A DNA stretch of 64,000 nucleotides from a bacterium (GTDB lineage: Bacteria > Actinomycetota > Acidimicrobiia > Acidimicrobiales > CATQHL01), in NCBI GenBank assembly GCA_026708055.1, contig JAPOVS010000035.1:36743-100742 (forward strand), given 5' to 3'. A program made the position numbers and the translations under genes. Shown here in pieces: positions 63,192 through 64,000 of the stretch; the stretch's first letter is position 1; each line of letters starts with the position of its first letter. The notes beneath the pieces are model-generated. The model saw only the letters and a list, made by a program, of their open reading frames with translations, searched no databases and was not told the DNA's origin.

Positions 63192-64000
63192 GGCAGCGCC
63201 GGCGGGCCGTCGACCTGCGGGTCTCGGTGGGCACGGTGGAGTTGCCGAACCCGGTGCTGTGCGCCTCGGGCACGGCGGGCTACGGAACCGAGATGGCCGG
63301 CGTGATGGACCTGACGGCGCCCGGCGCGGTCGTCGTGAAGTCGCTCTCCGCCGAGCCGTGGCCGGGAAATCCCGCCCCCCGGGTGGACGCAACCCCGGCG
63401 GGGATGATCAACAGCGTCGGCCTGCAGGGACCGGGCGTGGCGGCCTGGGCGGCCGAGCAACTGCCGGCGCTTCAGGCGGCCGGCGTGCGCGTGGTGGCCA
63501 GCATCTGGGGTCGCACCGTCGAGGAGTACCGCAGGGCCGCCGAACTGCTGGCACCGCACCGCGACGGCATCCTGGCCCTCGAAGTGAACCTCTCCTGCCC
63601 CAACCTGGAGGCGGGCGAGCACCTCTTCGCCCGGGCGCCCGAGTCCACCGCCGCTGCCACCGAGGCAGCCGCCGCAGCCGGTCTGCCGCGCTGGGCCAAG
63701 CTGAGCCTCGTCGCTCCCGACATCGTGGCGGTGGCGGCCGCCGCCCGGGAGGCCGGAGCGGCCGCGGTGACCCTCATCAACACAGTCCCGGGCATGGTCA
63801 TCGATATCGCCGAGCGTCGCCCGGTCCTGGGCGCCGGTGCCGGCGGCGTGTCGGGCCCGGCCATCCGCCCCCTGGCGGTGCGGGCGGTCTGGGAGACGCA
63901 CGCGGCGTTCGGCGACCTGCCGATCGTGGCCGCGGGCGGAGTGGCGCGCGGCGCCGATGCGGTCGAGATGCTGATGGCGGGCGCCTGCGCCGTGCAGGTC
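63188..64000 (+). CDS. pyrD: Dihydroorotate dehydrogenase, class 1B (3' end outside window)
   Basis: FMN enzyme that oxidises dihydroorotate to orotate. Translation from GTG 63188 gives [53 protein letters not shown], the catalytic-Cys block [25 protein letters not shown] and [13 protein letters not shown], then the start of the FMN-phosphate region ([20 protein letters not shown]). The NLSCPN Cys and the lack of a membrane N-terminus mark class 1, and 1B is favoured by the neighbours. A pyrK electron-transfer subunit is not seen upstream in the operon. 271 codons are visible. Confidence 0.93.

Overview
This window is about 64 kb of very GC-rich, densely packed bacterial chromosome. Several features point to an actinobacterium: frequent GTG starts, an F420-type flavin-fold protein, a DUF948 gene before alaS, and the alaS / aroE-mltG-ruvX / aroK-aroB-aroQ / pepQ-efp-nusB / pyrR-pyrB-pyrC-carA-carB-pyrD neighbourhood. 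Many genes have a TANNNT -10 box 6-7 nt upstream of the start codon, which suggests common leaderless transcription. An Acidimicrobiia-like lineage is my best guess; it is an inference from gene order and style, not a proven placement.

Layout. 1-20 kb is a mixed metabolic and housekeeping stretch: an indolepyruvate:ferredoxin oxidoreductase cut by the left edge, an acyl-CoA dehydrogenase, a Phd/VapC-type toxin-antitoxin pair, tRNA-Arg(UCU), an AceE-like pyruvate dehydrogenase E1, a YgjP-like metallopeptidase, VOC and SDR proteins, a PAP2 phosphatase, glutaminyl-tRNA synthetase, a PPOX protein, a large exported protein, an NCS2 permease with an extra C-terminal domain, OsmC, YihY, an O-methyltransferase and an MFS transporter. 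20-23 kb is accessory: a frameshifted antitoxin-like gene, a Cys/His-rich unknown, a small exported protein and a fused nucleotidyltransferase-HEPN protein, ending at tRNA-Gly(UCC). 23-33 kb is core: tig-clpP-clpX, folC, ndk, hisS-aspS, rarA.

33-45 kb is the main accessory region. It holds an exported unknown, a Fic protein, and several gene remnants (a truncated endonuclease/exonuclease/phosphatase, a DUF6036-like fragment, a frameshifted copy of the fic 3' end, an SDR C-terminus). Next to them is a sugar-type ABC cluster with its own catabolic enzymes: lipoprotein, permease, phosphotriesterase-like lactonase and Gfo/Idh dehydrogenase on the plus strand, SDR and ATPase facing them on the minus strand.

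45-64 kb is core again: DUF948-alaS, then an inverted aroE-mltG-ruvX trio bounded on one side by a small inverted-repeat element, then an aroK-aroB fusion, aroQ, an M24 peptidase, efp, nusB and the complete overlapping pyrimidine operon. The operon is preceded by a recognisable PyrR-binding hairpin and runs off the right edge inside pyrD.

The most unusual signals are two genes with no ATG/GTG/TTG before their conserved N-termini, each with a well-placed ATA; the PyrR hairpin set against the ribosome-binding site of an apparently CTG-started pyrR; a 72-bp duplicated fragment of fic; and a shared 'DGRVExG' module in two exported proteins. No CRISPR array, prophage or insertion-sequence transposase was seen.
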